Source of the DNA: Cheilinus undulatus
Taxonomy: Eukaryota > Chordata > Actinopteri > Labriformes > Labridae
Direction of reading: 5' to 3'
Length of the DNA: 64,000 nucleotides
Assembly: GCF_018320785.1 (NCBI RefSeq)
Contig: NC_054882.1
Location: forward strand, 26,106,719 to 26,170,718
Part shown: piece after piece, positions 44,685-56,500 of the stretch
Layout of the letters: every line of letters begins with the position of its first letter
Numbering within the stretch: the stretch's first letter is position 1
Translations under genes and position numbers: made by a program
The notes under the pieces: model-generated
What the model was told of the DNA's origin: nothing
The model's input: only the letters and a program-made list of their open reading frames with translations
Databases searched by the model: none

Positions 44685-45338
44685 TGCTGCATTTGAATCT
44701 AAAAGTCCACGAGCCAGTGTCTTTCTCTGTGTCCATCAGCGGGGAGATTAAAGGGCCTGTTTCTGGGACATGTATGCGTGTTGTGTATTCTCTATGTGGG
44801 TCCCTGTGGGTCCCTGTGGATGCTGAGCAGCGTGAGGGAATGAGGCCCAACCCTGTGGGACTGGACTTACAGTTCAACTCTCATTCCCCTGACAATTTTC
44901 ACTCTTATCCATGTCAGAGAAATAAGAGTGTTAGTAGGGCATGAATGATTTTTTTTTAATTACTTAATGAGATTTTATTAATCTGCTCTAGACACTCTGA
45001 GACTGTACCCTGAAGAATGGACTCCCATTCATGTGAAGATTGGCTCGTTGAGAACCTTTCTACAGTTCTCTGAAAAAGTGTTTGACCTCGCTTTTATTTG
45101 TATGAATATCAGATCATCAAACAAATTTTAATATTAGACAAAGAGAACCCGAGTTAATACAAGGATTTCATTAATTAAGAGAAAAAGGCCATCCAAACCT
45201 ACCTGGCCCTATGTGAAAAAGTGCTTAATTGAGATTGTAGATACTAAATATGTTCAGTATTTGTGATCAGATGTCCGGTGAAGGGTGGAACACCACGGAC
45301 AGCCAACCATGCATGAGAAGTATTGTTATGCAGGACTG
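42891..45338. other. sipa1l1: sipa1l1 intron 1, no gene seen; (CT)n microsatellite
   Basis: (CT)22 lies at 44639-44682. Frames around it on both strands are low-complexity products. Nothing else is recognised. Confidence 0.45.
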
Positions 45339-46295
45339 TGGTTCTCAACCTTTTCAGCCCGCGACCCCCAAAATAAGATGCCAGAGACCAGGGACCCCCA
45401 CTGTACCTGACGGTGGTTGAGCACAGCTATGCACATTAAGCATGTGCATCAATGAGAGAGTTTTCTGGTGCCCAGCCAAACTGGGGTCCCATGGAGGTCA
45501 GCGAAACCATGTCCCATTGTAAAGTTAACCTGTGATATCCATATTTTATATTTAACATGAATAATAACCACTCTTATCAAAAAAACAAATATCTTTATTT
45601 GTTCATGTGTGTATTAAATAGCCTTCTTAAAAATGTAAATCCCTTTTGTCAAAAAAAAAAAAAGAATGAAAATGGTTTAAAAATTGCTAAAATTGGTTAA
45701 TTATGGCAACAAAAAATATTGGAAAAGATGGTGAAGTTGAATTTTAAAAGTAACAGAAATGGATTAGAAGTGGCAAAGATTAGATAAAACGGCAAAAATG
45801 GGCTCAAGTGGCAAAAATGGGCATAAATAGTGGTAAAAGGAAGTTAAATTGTTTTAAATTAGCAAAAATTGGGGGACATGTGGTGAAATGGGATGAAATA
45901 TTGATATAAACTGGCAAAAAAGTGTTAACTGAGAAAGAAAAAAATAAGCAGATATAGGCAGAAACTGGTTAAACTACCAAAATTGTGCATATAAAATGGT
46001 GAAATGTTCTTAAAATGGGAAAAATTGGGTGTAAAAAGGGGTTAATAAAGTGGCAAGAATTGGTTTAGAAGTGACAAAAACAGGCAATAAAAGTGTTGGG
46101 AAGAGTTTAAAACACAAAAATAGGTGTTAAATGGCATAAATGTGTTATAATTGGTGGTTAAAAAAGACAAAATTGGCATAGAGTGGCAGCAGTGTAATTT
46201 AAAACAGTATTGTTAGTTATTTTAGGGCATCTGGAGACCCCCTCTCAGTGTCTTGTGACCCCGAAGGAGGTCCCGACCCCAAGGTTGAGAACCAC
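45339..46295. mobile_element. MITE with TGGTTCTCAACCTT ends and internal tandem repeats
   Basis: The left end TGGTTCTCAACCTTTTCAGC (45339 on) and right end AAGGTTGAGAACCAC (46281-46295) form terminal inverted repeats. 'Gacccc'-type subterminal sequence is present on both sides. The interior 45655-46190 is a degenerate array of GGTTAAAAGTGGCAAAAATGG-like units, the complement of 10630-11085. No transposase. End fragments of relatives are at about 20650 and 41738. Confidence 0.75.
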
Positions 46296-48219
46296 TAAAG
46301 CGGGATGGAGCAATAGCCAATAAGGAAGCACAACAAACACAGCCAACGATATTAAATGTGAAGCATAAAATTAGGCGGATGTCAGAAATGGAGGTCCAGC
46401 TTCATGATTTGTGGCAACAACACAAGTGCTTGTACAACGTTTAGCAACATTTTTAGGCATCAAAATCTACATGTTGCAGCTAATGTTTTTTTGAGCTTTT
46501 TTTAGCTCGTATAAAGACATCTCTTTGAATTTTATTGCATTTCATAACCAGATAAAACCTCCTTATAGGAGCTTTGAGCACTCCAGTTCTTTATGTTTGT
46601 GGTTGAAAATTGAGAAAGTATGAGCATAGTAATGATACAAAAAACAGAACCTCGCACATGTGCAGACTGGAGCAGGAATTATACCTGTTAGTCTAACTCT
46701 AATAGCTCAGTCTGCACTGTGTTGGTCTAGCAGACGCTGTATAATATGCAGAGCTTTAGAGGTTTGCTGTAAGCAAACATCAAATCTTCTGTGTTTTGAA
46801 GAAAAGCTGACCGTGGATCCTTTGCCTCAGGCTGTCTGAGAGCTGAACCATCTGCAGAGGCTTGAGATTTTACTGTAGTATGCTTTTCTTATGAGAAAAA
46901 CATTATTGTATGGAAGACATTTGACCCATCTCTCCATGGAATTTACCTCTGTGGTAATATTTTGTTCTTATGGGATTCTGCAGTCACTTGTTTTGTTTTA
47001 GATTGATTTGCTATCTAGATGAAGGTAAATGTCTTCTTTTTATTGAGTGTAATGTCATTGCCGGTCCAGACTTTGCCCTGATGCTGGGCTGCAGTGTGAA
47101 GGTGGATGTGCTGTGGGCCCGTCACACTGCTCTGATTGCTAGTGGCTAATGTGATCACAGCCACAGCCAGGCAGAGCTGACGGAGAGCCGAGCCTTAATC
47201 TCCCCCAGTGTCTCACTGCCAAATTGGCTCGATTTGTCAGGCAGAGGATCATCACTCACTTCTCCGATGACTTTCAAAGGGCCTCTCTGCTTTTTGATGT
47301 GCAGCTTGGGATATTGGTTTGAGAAAAACTGCAACTCTGCATAACAATTCACTAATGTAGGCTGCTTAGATGCACACAAAGAAACGTCATAAAAGTCACA
47401 ATCCAACAGTCGGTGAAACACAGGGAGGTTTGGAGGTCTGCCAGCTGAAGAGATTGTAGTTTTTTACAGATCAAGATTATTTTTCTGTCACATTTATATA
47501 GTAAAAATAGTCCTGAATGGGCTTATACATTTCCTACTATGTCATCTTTACTATTTCCTTTAAATAAGTTAATAAGAATAAAGGAATAATTTATCTGACT
47601 TTAAAAAATGAATGACATTGCTGAAATCATTTGAATTTGGCTGAGCTTTCATGTTTCCTCCTCAAAGCTTATTCTGGAATTGGCTTAAAAAGAAGCCCCC
47701 CTTATCTGAAATTAGAGATGTCAGAAACTTTTTTAGTTGCTCGTAAACCATCTGTGAAGAAACACATTCACGTTCTGTATTTGCATGCAGTATTGTGGAT
47801 TTCAAGGTTAGAGCTGCTCTCATAGTTGACATAAAAAGAAGTCCTGTTGTATAGATTATTAAAGAGCATTCAGTGTGAAGAAAAAAGGATTAGAAAAATG
47901 GAGTTTTCCTGCTTACTGTAAAGCCGGATTATGTAAGAATATTCCTTTATGATAGCATCTTCAGATCATTTTGATGGTACACTGTCTTGTCATAAAGAGA
48001 ATTGAGTTGCCTCCCTCTATCCCCTCCATACTCAGAGTCTCTCCTTGCACTGTGTAATTGTGTTGAATTCACAAATAACTCCTACCCTCGGTGTTAGCTA
48101 GCTTTTTATTCAAAGACACCATGGCAGAGGTATTTAGTCTGGATAGTAAGTAGATGATAGAAACGAGGGACACAGAGAGGGATCAGTTTTACATCTGTAT
48201 CAACCAGTATCAGTCCTCT
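46296..48219. other. sipa1l1: sipa1l1 intron 1, no gene seen
   Basis: A MITE end related to 9883-10182 (CCTTATAGGAGCTTTG) occurs at 46561-46576. No coding feature was identified. Confidence 0.4.
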
Positions 48220-48556
48220 AGACAAACTTTGGCCATCAGCAAATAATGTAGGAATGAACCAAAGTTGTTGGCTGATGTTGATCTGCTGTTACATATCAAT
48301 TTAGTTTCGACATTTAGCACACCCAGCAGCTGATTCAGGAATTTTTGTTTGTTTGTTTGTTTTTTTTATGAGCACAAGAAGCGACTTGTCGGAAAAACTC
48401 TGCTCTGTTGTGGTGGTCTGGCATGCAATAAAATGTTGGCATTGTGGGAGGATTACACCAGAGTGGTAACTTAAAACAAACATAGACATTGGCTAGATGA
48501 TTATTTTGAACATTGGTGTTAGCATCGGCCCCAATTTTTACAATCTGTGCATCTTT
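48220..48556. mobile_element. MITE relic related to 20797-21108
   Basis: Shares the order of blocks with 20797-21108: AGCGACTTGTCGGAAAAACT, GTTGGCATTGTGGGAGGATT, ACACCAGAGTGG, ATCGGCCCC and a terminal TGTGCATC. Non-coding. Confidence 0.45.
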
Positions 48557-50382
48557 TAAAAAAGGACAGGAGGCTGGACGAGACTAAGGGCCTGTGTCTG
48601 TAGCTGCCCTTTCTGTGCTAGCAACATTTATTTTCCATGCAAAGCCAGTGCAGTCCAGCATTTCCTAAGTTGTGAGTGTAAAAACGCCTTTGGTGTCGGC
48701 TGTTTTTGTCGTCGCACTCTCAGCTGAATACAGCTCAACTTTTGGAACAGAGCTTGGTTGCCAATGCCCCTCCACTCAGTGACAAATAAAATTCAAGATC
48801 TGTTACCTTCCTGTTTGAGAACTGAATCTTTAAGTAAATCAAGCTTTAATTCAAACTGATTCCTGCTTTACAACCCATTCCGTATTTCTCGTGATTGTTT
48901 CAGCATCTGCTCCAGTCTGTCGTGCATTAAGGGGCTATGTATGTGATATTATTTGACATTTTAAAGCTTAATTAAAGTGCTCAGAATTAGGCTTTTTTTT
49001 TTTAGCATATTTGTAGCATTTTTTTATAATGTAATTGAAATCATAGCTAAGAAATTTGTTCCTTGTGCCTAAATTGGAAAATATATCAAATGAATAAAAT
49101 GTGTGGGCTAAAACAGGAAGGGTATTTATCAGAAACTTATCAGCCAAAATAAAGATTAGAAATCCAAGACCTGTACTGTTGATGTGGCTGTACAAGAGCA
49201 GGTGTTATGTTTTAGCAAGTGACTGTGTTAACTGGTGTCTTCTCAGCTGAAAGTGTCAGCCATTGTCGTAGTTACAACAGTGCTACAACAGTCACTGTTT
49301 TCTAGTAAAGTTTGTTTTAAAATATCAATTATTGGAAATTTTGAATCAATTCAGGATTGTAGACATTAATATATGTGATTCTAATGGGGATTTTTTACAG
49401 CACCTCTAGTCTTTGTCAACAACAATGGCAAAGGAGAAGTTTGATCTTAAACTTTTTTTCATTTCCAGATGTAAAGCTGCTGCTCATGCCTGGACAGGAT
49501 TTTTTTAAGGGTCAGGAAAAGACTTCAACGAGAATTTGGCCTGACAGTATCGTTGAAGCTTGTCATCAAATGTTGAGCCCAATTATGCACGTAGGAACGA
49601 CAGTCTTGTAGAGTGACATAATCAGCGACGCATCCAAAAAGCCCCGCAGCCACGATTCATTCATTGTATGTCCGAATTTTTCTGTTGTCTAGTTTTATAC
49701 CCTGACCTGACGTCAATGATGTGAATCTTGACTCCAGTAGGAGAGCATTTGCTCTTAAATTTGTATCGTCATTCACCCAAGTGACATAAAACAAGTCACC
49801 CCTTTTTTCTCATCATTCTACATACAGTGATTTTCTTGGTGTAATGTCACATTCATACCTCAAGTTCTATTTGAAGGAGAGTTGGTCCATATCGTTTCTT
49901 TTTTTTTTTCTTCTCGTCAGAGCAAAAGACTGCTAGCATCACATACAGCCCCAAACAGCACCCCCCAAACAACCTGTGAACTCGCACACAATCTTGTTGA
50001 CGGTGGTGACATCAGCAGGAGCCTCGTTGCATAGTCTGACATAGTGCAGTCTGAGGCGCCTTTAGGCTACTTATTGTTCAAGGTCTAAAACTTCAGAGGC
50101 GCAAATTCTAAAAAACCAAAAATATTCATAATTTCTAAAGGAACAGAAGGAGAGATTGTAATTCACACTGTGCCTTCTCCAATGTGAGGGTGAGTTGAAA
50201 GGGCACTGTTCATAGTGGAAAAGTCACATGTTTTTCAGTACAAAAGCAGCTTTTTGATGAACAATGTTCCACCCAGCAGTGCTTCTTTTTTATTTTTAAC
50301 CTTCCAGGTCTATGGTTAACAAATGTGTTGTTGATTATCAGCTTTTAGTGTCTGTACTAACTGATTTTTCTCTCCTTTTCAG
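48557..50382. other. sipa1l1: 3' end of sipa1l1 intron 1
   Basis: No gene was recognised. A pyrimidine-rich tract (TTTTTCTCTCCTTTTCAG) ends at the exon 2 acceptor, 50381-50382. Confidence 0.5.
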
Positions 50383-50592
50383 GGTCGTATATGAGAAAAA
50401 TGCAGAGAGCCAGGGACAACACAGCTGAGGACTGAAGAAATCTGGCGCCCTTTCCTTTTTTGTCTCTGTCAAGACAATCAACCTGCTCATGAAGTCAGGA
50501 AGTATCACCCCCATCCAGATGCAGCCATCTCTCCCTGCTAAGTGCCTTTAGCCTTTGGCACTGGTGTCAAGACCAGCCCGAAGCGCCCACCT
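50383..50592 (+). promoter_or_regulatory. sipa1l1: sipa1l1 exon 2 5' leader with two upstream ORFs
   Basis: The exon starts after the acceptor AG at 50381-50382. Two short ATG frames precede the main start: 50391-50435 (14 codons plus TGA) and 50489-50551 (20 codons plus TAG). They could restrain translation. The sequence 50569-50592, still upstream of the first in-frame ATG, encodes KTSPKRPP and resembles the conserved mammalian N-terminus MTSLKR. Confidence 0.6.
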
Positions 50593-53500
50593 ATGGAGCG
50601 CACTGTTGGGGGAACAATCCCCGCTACTGATGAGTTTTACACCCGCCACCTCCGTATGGTAAACGGAGGGGTTTTGCCAACACGCACAGACAATATTCAC
50701 GCCACTGTGAGCACAGGAGTGCCTAAAATGGGAGTACGTGCTCGGGTGGCCGATTGGCCCCCAAGGAAAGACGTTGCCGGGGCTGTGTGGCATTCGACTA
50801 CAGAGCCTGAGAACTCCGGTGTGCCCTCTGCTGGGAAAAGTCACATTAAGTTAGGCTCTGTAATGAGCCCTCAGGACTCCTCAATGCTGCGTAACATCCA
50901 CAATACTCTAAAAAATCGAACCCAGACACAATCTAACAACTACAGCCTGGACACCCGTTATTTAGCCCCAGACTACAGAGGTCCTGTACACAGAAACCCA
51001 CGACAGAGACGCATCCGTCAGCGCAGCAACAGTGACATGACTATCAGTGAGATGGAGGCCAGTGGAGACAGTGGAGAGGACTGGGGTTCACCCTCTGGAG
51101 CCAAATGGTCTCCTCTTCATCGTGAATATGGGAGCACCTCCTCAATAGATCAGCACGGAGCATCTGGTGAGAGCTTCTTTGAAATGCTAAAGGGCTATCA
51201 AGGGGACAAAGTTGACCAGCGTAGCCCTGCTCCTGCCAAACTGGAGGACATGCTGAATGTCGGGATAAAGCAGGCTGTTATTGATCTACAGGAGGATGCT
51301 GTAGATGGACAGCCTCTGAAAACTAAGGACAGAGATAAGCCTCCGAAAAGACGGACTAAATCTGAGACTGGAGGTGAGTCAATATTCCGTAAACTTCGTA
51401 GCGTACGTGGAGAGTCGGACTCCCCTAGGGCGGGGTCTGATGCAGAGGACAGCAGGACAGAGGACATTGGCCCCCCTCTTAAACCTTGGGTGTGTCAGAA
51501 AGGTTTTGCTCACTATGATGTTCAGAGCATGTTGTTTGATCTCAATGAAGTGATCCAGCTCAGACACACTGCTGGAAAGAGGAAAAACACTACCACAGGG
51601 GCATCAGCTGCCGCTGTAGCCTCAGCTACGTCCACCCTGTCATCCACACACAGCCTGCCTTACAGCTCCCCGAGTGGCAGCCAAGAGGAGCTTAGTTCTA
51701 GGGACAGTCCCGGTCTGGACGCAGGGGATGAACAGAGCAATGAGATGCTATTAAGCTGTCCCTGCTTCCGTAACGAGATCGGTTCAGATGGGATTGGCAG
51801 GCGCAGGTTGGGAGCAGGTGGAGGAGGGTATAATGGGCTTCTGGGTGGAGCAGGTAATGGAGCCTCAGGGACCTTGAGTGGGGAGAGTAACTTGTATGAA
51901 ACATCTGTGAGCACTCACTGCACAAATGCTGGAGTTGCAGTTTTAGAGGGACCAAAAGAAGGGCCGAACGCACTGAGTGAGAAGGGCAAACAGTACATCG
52001 TGGAGCACGTGGACCTGGGGGCATACTACTACAGGAAGTTCTTCTATCTTAGGGGTGAGATTTCATTATACATACACATTACTAGATTTGTCTTTGGTGT
52101 TTAAAGCAGATGTTTAGATATGACTCCTATGCTTCTTTCTCCTCCTCAGAGCACTGGAATTACTTTGGGATAGACGAGGCATTGGGTCCAGTGGCTGTGA
52201 GTTTGCGCAGGGAGAAGCTGGAGGAGGAGAAGGAACATGGCCCGCAGTATAACTACCGTCTCATCTTCAGAACCAGTGAGGTCAGCCATCAAGTTTTATT
52301 CTTCATACACTCTAACCTCAACCCTCAGCATCTCATCAATCCTTCCTGCTGTGGAGTAAATCCACCCCAAGCATTTAATTACATGCATTATTATCATTTT
52401 TTACCTGTAAATGTGAGGAAATTGAGGCACTCATTTTGGTTAAAAGTAGAAGGAGACATTTGTCAACATTTTTGCCTGAACAGTTGATTTAAATAGAGAT
52501 ATATGAAGCTACAACTGTTACAAAACTTTTTCCAAATGCACACAAAAACAAATGATTACCAGATCCACAGTTGTGTAAGGAAATCCACAAAAAAAAAAAA
52601 TATCCACATATACGCATAAATGGTTTAAAAAAAGGTATTAATAGATCCACAAATATATCCACATGAATAAATTCTGTATATCTGCAAATTTTTGAATATA
52701 TCCACATAGATGTAAATAGACAGTCTGAATGTGTAAACTAGTCCATCAAATGGCATAACAGATCAACCAAAGGTGCAAATAGATCCACCAATGCCACAGT
52801 ATACTGGGCTAAAATATGTGTGGTGAGGGTTTGCTTGCCCAGAGATTAGGCTCACAGGCTTACCAGGGTTTTCTAGCATCAGGACAGCCTCACTGGTCAC
52901 TTGCCTTTAATTGAGGAGTCATTTCAATCAAACCAGCTCTTGCGTTGTGTGTCTACTTGATTGTATATTGCAGTTTTTTTTTAAATAGATGACAATGATA
53001 TGAAGAGGGAGGAAAGCTATTAAAATGTGGGACTGCTGGTCTGGTTTGCTGTGCTGGGATACCTAGTAGGGACCACCATACTCCAATTTAACGAATGAAT
53101 CTCTTGATGTAACTTAAAATTATATTGACTTCACAAGAAACAGACAAACAAAAACAGTTATCTTTTTGAGAGGACCACTTCATGTGTGATTATGAATCAC
53201 CTGTTAATATAGAGGCGGAGCGGCTGTTGCTTATATCCATCTTAATTTATCCAGATCTATTTATGCATTATATAGAAATTTTACTTGTTTGAAAACAATT
53301 TTAACAATAATGTTTCCTCATAGTTAGATGTAACCTTTATGCTGAGGTTAGCTTTAAATTAAGTGTTAAATAAAGTAAAGGTAAGTGACTTAAATCTACA
53401 AGGGCTAGATAAGAAAAGAAGCTTCTAGGACCGACTGTGGAGCCTATAAGGTGCACCAAACAATACCACAAGAAACACACTCATACAATAACTGATTTTA

Positions 53501-56500
53501 AAGGACGTCTCCTTGTATTTAGTGATTTTTTTCCTCAAAGAACCAATAATACAAAATCGTTATAACACAAAATCAGTCACAATACATTTTTGACCTTATT
53601 ACCCGGGTAATGGAAAACAAAAATAAAAAAAATGTTCGCTCTATGTGAGTTTTCCCTTAATGCCTTCCAGAATACGCGTAAGCCTTGCACAGTCCTACCG
53701 CACGGCTGACATAGTCTCTCAATCTTCTGCATGCAATTGGATTGGATCTAGTTCATCTCCATGGGTTTTGTAGCTCGCCATCAACATCCAACCGAATCCA
53801 GCGGTCACTCTCCGGTTCCAGGTGATCCAGAAAACCTGACCTATAGTAGTAAGGTCAGAATTAAACTTAATATCTAATTTCTAATGATGAAATAAAGCTA
53901 GCATGATCTCATCAAATTATTTTGTTACCTCATGTTATCAAAATAATAACCATTAGAACTAATGGACTTTAGAAATGAAAATAATCTCTCATTCAAACAC
54001 AGTAACAATATTTTTCTAAATCTATAGATTCACACTTATCAAATAACCAATAAATAGTGCACTTTAAATCACTTTACCAGTAATACAATAATGAAATAAT
54101 GCACTTTACCAATCAAATAATGCATTCTTAAATGATTGTATGAGTAATACAATAAATATTGCACTTTACAAACCAAATAATGAACATCAAATCACTGTAT
54201 CAGTGATACAATAATTTAATAATGGTAACATCATATACAAAAATAAATTAATTAATCTACACCATGTAATGGGAATTTAGACTCAAATTTGCCACCCACT
54301 GAAGCCATTAACTGCTTCAGGTAACAAAAATAAAGTGCTCTAAACATTAAATAAAGTTGCTCTTTAAAGTGCTAAAAAGCAATTAAGATATTTAAACAAA
54401 ATAATTATTTATTCAGAGCATGAATAAATGTGTTGATCATTAAGCATATCAGATAATTCAACACGTGGCACACTATTAAGATCCATTGAAGTTAGCATTG
54501 CTAATGTGTGCTAGCTTGGCTAATGGCTACAGCTAAATGAATAGAGTTTTGCTTGGGGAGTATTAGCCGCGGCTAGCAGAGCTAACATTAGCATCATATT
54601 ATAATATACACAGTTCAAGGTATTAGCAGCCGCGGCTAGCGGCGCTAACGTTAGCATTAACTTTCGAACTGTTTGCATGATAAATGACGCTCACCATGCG
54701 ATTCTTTTACTGCAACGGACTAGTCTTCAGTCTTCTTCCCTTCCAGGAGGTAGCAAGTTGCAGGAGATGGTTCCAACGGTTTTTATTCACTTTTAAGCTG
54801 TTGTTAATGCTTCCAAACTTTTCTGTGTGGCGGCGGTTGCTCAGCGTCTGTGCAGTGGCTTCAAAGGAAGTTCGGGTCCCTGTCAAGCTAAGTTTGTACA
54901 CCCTTGGCAGGAAGTGACACTGACGCTGGAGTTGCCCTTCACAACAAAAGCTTAGTTAACCTGGGTTACATAGACCTACTTGCTTGAATCTTAAATCCAG
55001 TTAGAAGATCTTTACAGTTTATCTACCATACCATTACTCCTGCCTCAGACTATGAAGACCAGCTCAAGGTAAATCCAGTCCTGGTCCTTGTTTGTTATCA
55101 TGCACAAAGCCCTGAGGCCTCTCCTCTGCTGTCTGCAGATATTAACAGTGTGTGAAGAAACTTTACAAAGTGCTCTCATCTTCCAGCCTTCGAGGCCTGT
55201 CAGTGCCCAACAACCTCAAACCTCCCTGTGCGAAGAACTCTGCCTCCACGTCTCAGTAAAAATAGACACATAGTCATATTTAGTCACTGTGTTGGCCCCA
55301 AGTCCTCTGTGTTTGGTTTGGGATTTTCAATTTTGGGATATTGGCTTTATTACATGGACGCACATTCCCAGACAGAGGGAAACCAGCCTGAGGATGTTTG
55401 TTGTGGACTGGAGTGGGACAGGTGCATGTGATTAAACCCCCGCACTTTAGACCAAAGTGCTTCAGGACCCTCGCTCCTTCTCCTGTCTTCCAAACATGGA
55501 AAACACAGGCTCATTGTAAACACCGTCCCAGCACAGCCTTGAGCTTGCAGGAGAGAAAGTCTAGGCCTGTTCCAGATGCTTATGATAGCCGAGAGATTGA
55601 GCTTAGCACAATGCAGACTCTGTGTACTCAGAAGCCCTCCCACGTCTTCTCAAGTTCAACTTTTTATTTATCCTTCAGTGAGACTTGTCTTTTTGTTTTC
55701 TCGGATTTTAGAGAACAATAAGATGATGGTATTGCTCTAGAATACACAACAACTTGTGTCAGGGCAGGAAGGTTTAGCTATCAGTGTGTATGATCTCAGA
55801 GACAAACTTCAAAGCAAAGTAAGGATTCCTGAAATGCATTCTTTGCCTTCTCACACTTTTGTCTGTAATCTTCATCCAATCAGCTGACGACTCTGCGGGG
55901 CTCTATCCTCGAAGATGCAGTGCCTTCCACCTCTAAGCACGGCACCACCCGCGGGCTGCCTGTGAAAGAGGTGCTCGAGTACCTCCTCCCAGAGCTAGAT
56001 CTGTCCTGCCTCAGACTGGCCCTGAACACACCCAAGGTCACCGAGCAGCTGATGAAACTGGATGAACAGGGGGTAGGAAAAAGTAACAGGGTTGCAACAT
56101 TATAAACCAAGCATTACTTTGCAGTTTTGCACCTTTTCTCTGCAGATACATTACCTGAATTTGTGTCTGAATTATGTTGTTCTCTATCCTGACATAAACA
56201 ATGAAATACATTTTCATTCTTTCCAGCTGAGTTTTCAGGTGAAGGTCGGGGTGATGTATTGCAGAGCGGGTCAAAGCACAGAGGAGGAGATGTACAACAA
56301 CGAGACGGCTGGCCCCGCCTTGGAAGAGTTCCTCCAACTGTTAGGAGAAAAAGTTCGCCTCAAGGGCTTCACCAAGTACAGAGCGCAGCTGGACACCAAA
56401 AGTAACAACTCTCAAACACACCCCTAAAACACATACACACATTTTATGCTTTTAAACTTTCACTTCTATTTGGAGAAGCATCTTTTAAAGGCATCACATA

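Noticed and set aside
44614-44944. Frames of 83-87 codons on both strands around 44.7 kb
   Set aside because: The minus-strand frame depends on the (CT)n microsatellite (Arg-Glu repeat) and neither has homology.
50542-50592. GTG at 50542 as the sipa1l1 start codon
   Set aside because: GTG is not a normal initiator in vertebrates. The frame upstream is open only from the TAA at 50539. The similarity to the mammalian start begins at 50569, not 50542.
51198-52024. Minus-strand frames of 84-108 codons over sipa1l1 exon 2
   Set aside because: Antisense to a clearly homologous exon; low-complexity Ser/Leu/Pro translations.
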